DNA of 18,350 nt. Source: Syntrophales bacterium. GTDB taxonomy: Bacteria; Desulfobacterota; Syntrophia; Syntrophales; UBA2192. Below are positions 15,376 to 18,350 of this stretch, piece after piece. The stretch is from contig JALOPC010000006.1 in the NCBI GenBank assembly GCA_025454095.1, forward strand, positions 1 through 18,350, read 5' to 3'. Below the pieces are notes generated by a model. It saw nothing but the letters and a program-made list of their open reading frames with translations, made no database searches and was not told where the DNA came from. The position numbers were made by a program, and so were the translations under genes. Within the stretch, counting starts at the first letter, position 1. Every line of letters starts with the position of its first letter.

Positions 15376-16306
15376 ATGCACGACGACAGGATCAGCACGA
15401 ACGCAGGCTTATACATACACGTCCCGTTCTGCCGGTCGAAGTGCGCCTACTGCGATTTCTATTCGATCACGGATCACGCGCGCGTCGACGCCTTCCTCGA
15501 AGCCCTGTCGCGGGAGATGGAGCATCACCGGGGGTTCGCCCCGGCCTTCGACACGGTCTATGTCGGGGGGGGGACCCCCTCGTGCCTGACCGCGGACCGC
15601 CTGGCGGACATGCTTCGGCAACTTCGATCCGCCTTCCCGGTCGTTCCCGACGCGGAGACAACCGTAGAGGTCAACCCCGGAGACGTTGACACCGCCTACC
15701 TGCGCCGCCTGCGCGAAGCGGGTTTCAACCGGGTGAGCATCGGGGTGCAGTCCTTCGACGACGGCATCCTGGCCACCCTGGGGAGGCGACACAACGCCCG
15801 TGAAGGCCTCGACGCGATCGAGTCGGCACGGAGGGCCGGATTCGACAAAGCACCTGTCCTGCTACGAGCTGACCCTAGAGCGGGGCACTCCCCTGCAGCG
15901 TAGGGTCGAGGCGGGGCAATTGACCCCCGCCGGAGAGGACGAGGCCTTCGGCTATTTCTCGACAACGTCGGAATTCCTCGAGGAACGGGGATACGTCCAC
16001 TACGAGGTCTCCAATTTCGCCCGCACGGAGGCCCTGATCTCCCGTCACAACCACAAGTACTGGGATCACACGCCCTACCTCGGCCTGGGACCGGCGCTTC
16101 GGATGGAAGCCCTCTACTTCGGGTTCCGGACAAAGCGGGGGATCCACGGCCCCGCGTTCAGGGATCGATACGGGCTCGATCTGTTCCGCACGGAAGAAGC
16201 TGCCCTTCGCGGCATGTTCGACGAAGGGCTGATCCGGCTCGACGGGGATGCACTATGCCCGACCCGGCGCGGCCTGGCCCTGGCGGACCGGCTGTGCCTG
16301 CTGTAA
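15376..16306 (+). pseudogene. hemW: HemW-type radical SAM protein (coproporphyrinogen III oxidase-like), broken by two internal deletions and a frameshift
   Basis: The N-terminal 157 residues are a good HemW radical SAM domain: GLYIHVPFCRSKCAYCDF with CxxxCxxC (Cys19, 23, 26), YVGGGTPS, EVNPGD and GFNRVSIGVQSFDD. After AGFD (codon ending 15846) the frame runs on into unrelated codons and stops at 15903. The true sequence resumes at 15848 one frame away with KHLSCYELTLERGTPL. Roughly 30-35 residues that normally intervene (with the GLPGQT-type motif) are absent. Further on, YLGLGPA is joined directly to LRMEALYFGFRT (about 16095-16100), lacking about 45 residues that normally hold AHSF and WWN. 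About 309 residues remain of an expected 380-390. An open frame also extends upstream to 15247 but the family start fits 15376. A true pseudogene or an assembly error are both possible. Confidence 0.85.
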
Positions 16307-16323
16307 TATTTTCAAGGAATTGC

Positions 16324-16353
16324 TTGATTCCTGCCGAAGAATGTGAGAATAAA
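16324..16353 (+). promoter_or_regulatory. Possible promoter of the small bS22-like gene
   Basis: TTGATT (16324-16329) and AATAAA (16348-16353) are separated by 18 nt, in an AT-rich pocket upstream of the small gene. Both boxes match four of six consensus bases. Confidence 0.35.
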
Positions 16354-16374
16354 TAACGCTTCGGAATCGGCAGG
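16330..16374. repeat. 8-bp inverted repeat flanking the putative -10
   Basis: CCTGCCGA (16330-16337) is repeated as its reverse complement TCGGCAGG (16367-16374). CCGAAG and CTTCGG inside the same arms give an alternative pairing. The arms straddle the possible -10, so this could be an operator or a leader hairpin. Confidence 0.4.
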
Positions 16375-16395
16375 ATAACCCGCACGAGGTGAGAT

Positions 16396-16485
16396 ATGGG
16401 CAGTGTTGTCAAGAAGAGAAGGAAAAAGATCAGCAAGCACAAGTACCGCAAACGCCTGAAGGCCAACCGCCATAAGAAGCGTTAA
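16396..16485 (+). CDS. bS22/AURKAIP1-COX24 domain small ribosomal-type protein (29 residues)
   Basis: This 29-residue ORF, easily missed by gene callers, encodes MGSVVKKRRKKISKHKYRK and then RLKANRHKKR. It contains 16 Lys/Arg residues and matches the short basic COX24/AURKAIP1 (DUF1713) family, whose actinobacterial member is the small-subunit ribosomal protein bS22 (MGSVIKKRRKRM...). The start is strongly supported by GAGGTGAG six to ten bases upstream. Such proteins bind rRNA at the decoding centre of the 30S subunit in mycobacteria; a similar role here is inference. It lies 90 nt after the hemW remnant and is followed by a GC-rich hairpin. Confidence 0.85.
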   Translation: MGSVVKKRRKKISKHKYRKRLKANRHKKR

Positions 16486-16492
16486 CGCCTTC

Positions 16493-16526
16493 GGGGAATC
16501 CCCGCGGCCCGTCCGCGGGGCTCCCC
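16493..16526 (+). terminator. GC-rich hairpin after the small ribosomal-type gene
   Basis: CCCCGCGG (16500-16507) pairs with CCGCGGGG (16513-16520) around a 5-nt loop, extended by GGGG/CCCC (16493-16496 with 16523-16526). It begins seven bases after the stop codon. The T-run after it is weak (GTTGCTG), so termination may be partial. Confidence 0.55.
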
Positions 16527-16626
16527 GTTGCTGCATCCCGCCGAAACGAAAGGCCCTGTGAGTCGAAAGGCAGCGGCGTGACAGACGGTCCATGAAGCGA
16601 TCGCCCAGGCGACCGTGCACCGGCAC

Positions 16627-16660
16627 CGGCCGGGCCATGCCGCCGCGCGGCGTCCGGCCG
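16627..16660 (+). repeat. Hairpin just upstream of the GT39/GT83-type gene
   Basis: CGGCCGG (16627-16633) pairs with CCGGCCG (16654-16660), with GCCGC/GCGGC nested inside (16639-16643 and 16647-16651). It ends 20 nt before the preferred start codon, so it could influence translation. The rest of 16527-16626 shows nothing further. Confidence 0.5.
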
Positions 16661-16680
16661 ATGCGATCGGGATTGGGTCC

Positions 16681-18186
16681 ATGGTGATCACGCCCCGCGA
16701 TACAGTCATTCTTTCCGTAGTCGCCGCCCTCTTCGCATTCCGGCTTCTCACGATCAGCGTCATCCAGCTGGCCCCCGACGAAGCGTACTACTGGTACTGG
16801 GGCCTCCACCCGTCGCTGGCGTACTCCGATCACCCCCCCATGGTCGCCTGGGTGATGGCGTTCTTCACGGCTCTGGGCGGCAACACGGAATTCTTTGTCC
16901 GCCTTGGCGGGTTTCTCCTCTCCGCGTCGGCCCTGTTCTTCCTCTGGGACACCGCCCGGACTCTCTTCCCGTCCCTTCGCGAACTCGCGGGCGATGTTCT
17001 TCTCGCCTTCAACGTGACACTGCTCTTCCCGGCCGGCTGCATCATCCAGACACCCGACACGCCCATGCTCTTTTTCTGGGCGGCAGCGGCATGGTGCGGA
17101 AGCCGCATCGTAACGGGCGGCCCGGGCCGGTGGTGGTACGGCTGGGGAACGGCGCTCGGCCTGGGGCTTCTGAGCAAGTACACCATGATCCTGCTCGTCC
17201 CCTGCACCTTCGGGTTCCTGCTGTTCTGCCCCTCGCTTCGGCACTGGCTCACCCGGAAAGAACCCTGGCTCGGCCTCGTCATCGCCCTGGGACTCTTCTC
17301 GCCCGTCCTGTACTGGAATGGGCAGCACGAATGGCTCTCCTTCACGTACCAGCTCAGGCAGGGATTTTCGCCGAAGCAGAAGGCCGTCCCCCTGAAGCTC
17401 CTGGAATATCTCGGCGGCCAGGCAGGCGTCGTCACTCCGATTCTCTTTCTCGCCTTTGTCGCCTACAGCGTGACGGCGGTGCGTCACTGCATCAGAAAGG
17501 AGCACCCGGGCTTTCTCTATCTCCTCATGATGTCATGGCCCGTTCTGGCCTTTTTCGGGTTTTCCACGGTCATGGGCAAGGTTGCCGAGGCAAACTGGCC
17601 TGCGCCGGCCTATATCGCCGGATTCATTCTCGCCGGCGCCGTCTTTCACGCAGAATACGCATCCCGGCCTCTGCACCGGCGCGTGCTCGCCGCAGGCCTC
17701 GTCCTCGGCCTCCTGGCGGGCCTCGTGGTCCAGGCGCACCTGACGAAGCCCTTCCTGCCGATCCCCCCCGGCAAAGACCAGACCCGGCAATTCCACGGAT
17801 GGCGCGAACTGGGCGGGCAGATTTCCCGCATCACCGGCGAACGTCCCTCCGGGAACGGGTATATCCTGGTGTCGGACAAGGGGACAACCGCTGCCGAGGC
17901 CGTCTTCTACAGCGGGACACGCCTCACGGGGCTCGATCTCTTTCAGCCCGAGCGGTATGTCTTCCTGGGGGATCTCTCGACCTTGCGGGGCAGGGACGCC
18001 GTGCTGGTGCTCCACGGGGCAAACGAGGCGGGCCTGAAACGATACGAGGGCTATTTCGACTCCATCGAGCCCGCGGGGGCGCACGAGAGCCTGTTCCGCG
18101 GCGTGAAGATCGACGGCCTCAGCGTGAAACTCTTCGTCGCGCGGGGTTTCGCGGGAAGCTGGACACCCTCTTCGCGGCAGTACTGA
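16681..18186 (+). CDS. GT39/GT83-type (PMT/ArnT-like) membrane glycosyltransferase
   Basis: The 501-residue protein has about ten to eleven membrane segments followed by a roughly 120-residue C-terminal soluble domain. The N-terminal loop carries QLAPDEAYYWYWG (Asp33-Glu34), followed by LAYSDHPPMVAW; this PDEAYYW...DHPPM pattern is typical of PMT_2/ArnT-like enzymes that move a sugar from a polyprenyl phosphate to lipid A, protein or another acceptor on the periplasmic side. The acceptor cannot be inferred. The start at 16681 gives a normal N-terminus before the first membrane segment; a GTG at 16615 would add a non-hydrophobic tail. The ribosome binding site is weak (GGGATTGGG). The methyltransferase gene follows after 37 nt. 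Confidence 0.88.
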   Translation: MVITPRDTVILSVVAALFAFRLLTISVIQLAPDEAYYWYWGLHPSLAYSDHPPMVAWVMAFFTALGGNTEFFVRLGGFLLSASALFFLWDTARTLFPSLRELAGDVLLAFNVTLLFPAGCIIQTPDTPMLFFWAAAAWCGSRIVTGGPGRWWYGWGTALGLGLLSKYTMILLVPCTFGFLLFCPSLRHWLTRKEPWLGLVIALGLFSPVLYWNGQHEWLSFTYQLRQGFSPKQKAVPLKLLEYLGGQAGVVTPILFLAFVAYSVTAVRHCIRKEHPGFLYLLMMSWPVLAFFGFSTVMGKVAEANWPAPAYIAGFILAGAVFHAEYASRPLHRRVLAAGLVLGLLAGLVVQAHLTKPFLPIPPGKDQTRQFHGWRELGGQISRITGERPSGNGYILVSDKGTTAAEAVFYSGTRLTGLDLFQPERYVFLGDLSTLRGRDAVLVLHGANEAGLKRYEGYFDSIEPAGAHESLFRGVKIDGLSVKLFVARGFAGSWTPSSRQY

Positions 18187-18223
18187 GGGCCTGTTCCGAC
18201 CCGAGAATGAAAGGACCCAGTGT

Positions 18224-18350
18224 ATGAAACCCTGGTATGAAGAGTTGTTTGAAAACTACGGAATGAAATATGACCGTGAAAGCTTTGTGCAGGGAACGAT
18301 CGGGGAATGTGACTTTATTGAAAAAGAAATCGGATGCGACAAAGCGGCAC
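18224..18350 (+). CDS. Class I SAM-dependent methyltransferase, 3'-truncated by window edge
   Basis: Only 42 codons are visible. The N-terminus MKPWYEELFENYGMKYDRE followed by SFVQGTIGECDFIEKEIG closely resembles the start of a family of small SAM-dependent methyltransferases in which a DIGCGTG motif comes about ten residues later, beyond this window. AAAGGA lies about nine bases before the ATG. The GC content here is about 43% by hand count (54 of 127), far below the preceding genes. The target of methylation is unknown. Confidence 0.7.
   Translation, partial: MKPWYEELFENYGMKYDRESFVQGTIGECDFIEKEIGCDKAA

Overview
This 18.35-kb window reads as ordinary chromosome of a GC-rich, Gram-negative, probably anaerobic bacterium. 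The protein styles fit best with Desulfobacterota (former Deltaproteobacteria, possibly a Syntrophobacterales relative). These styles include an acyl-CoA:carboxylate CoA-transferase beside a Liv-type ABC transporter, an adenylate kinase with a Cys/Asp LID, a stand-alone hemerythrin and an oxygen-independent HemW-type gene. This placement is inference from protein style, not from a marker gene. No rRNA, tRNA, CRISPR array, insertion sequence or phage gene was seen.

Layout. At 1-1356 is the 3' part of an acetyl-CoA hydrolase/transferase-family gene. ridA (1601-1978, minus) follows, with its own terminator, and is divergent from a complete branched-chain-amino-acid-type ABC transporter: livK-like binding protein, livH, livM, livG, livF (2136-6537). 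A strong terminator hairpin lies between livK and livH and ends directly at the livH start codon. A hemerythrin-like gene (6766-7329) converges on a minus-strand group running downwards from 11418: class I aminotransferase, a membrane glycosyltransferase-like protein with C-terminal TPRs, and a SagB-type nitroreductase. Divergent from that group, a good sigma70-type promoter drives an MBL-fold hydrolase and adk (11566-13176), closed by a terminator.

The right end carries housekeeping genes: lepA, a hemW remnant with two internal deletions and a frameshift, a 29-codon bS22/COX24-like ribosomal-type gene, a GT39/GT83-type membrane glycosyltransferase, and the first 42 codons of a class I SAM methyltransferase. 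The methyltransferase start has clearly lower GC (about 43% by hand count).

How the genes work together. The liv genes form one transporter unit with overlapping genes, and differential expression of the binding protein is likely set by the livK/livH hairpin. The CoA-transferase and RidA beside it are compatible with uptake and catabolism of amino acids or small carboxylates, but the substrate cannot be read from sequence. lepA, hemW and the small ribosomal-type gene lie in one direction.

The most unusual non-coding feature is a roughly 163-nt imperfect palindrome between adk and lepA (13264-13426), probably a dispersed intergenic element or structured RNA. I found no clear new multi-gene system. 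The best second-look items are this palindrome, the doubly deleted hemW and the Shine-Dalgarno-less livH start.
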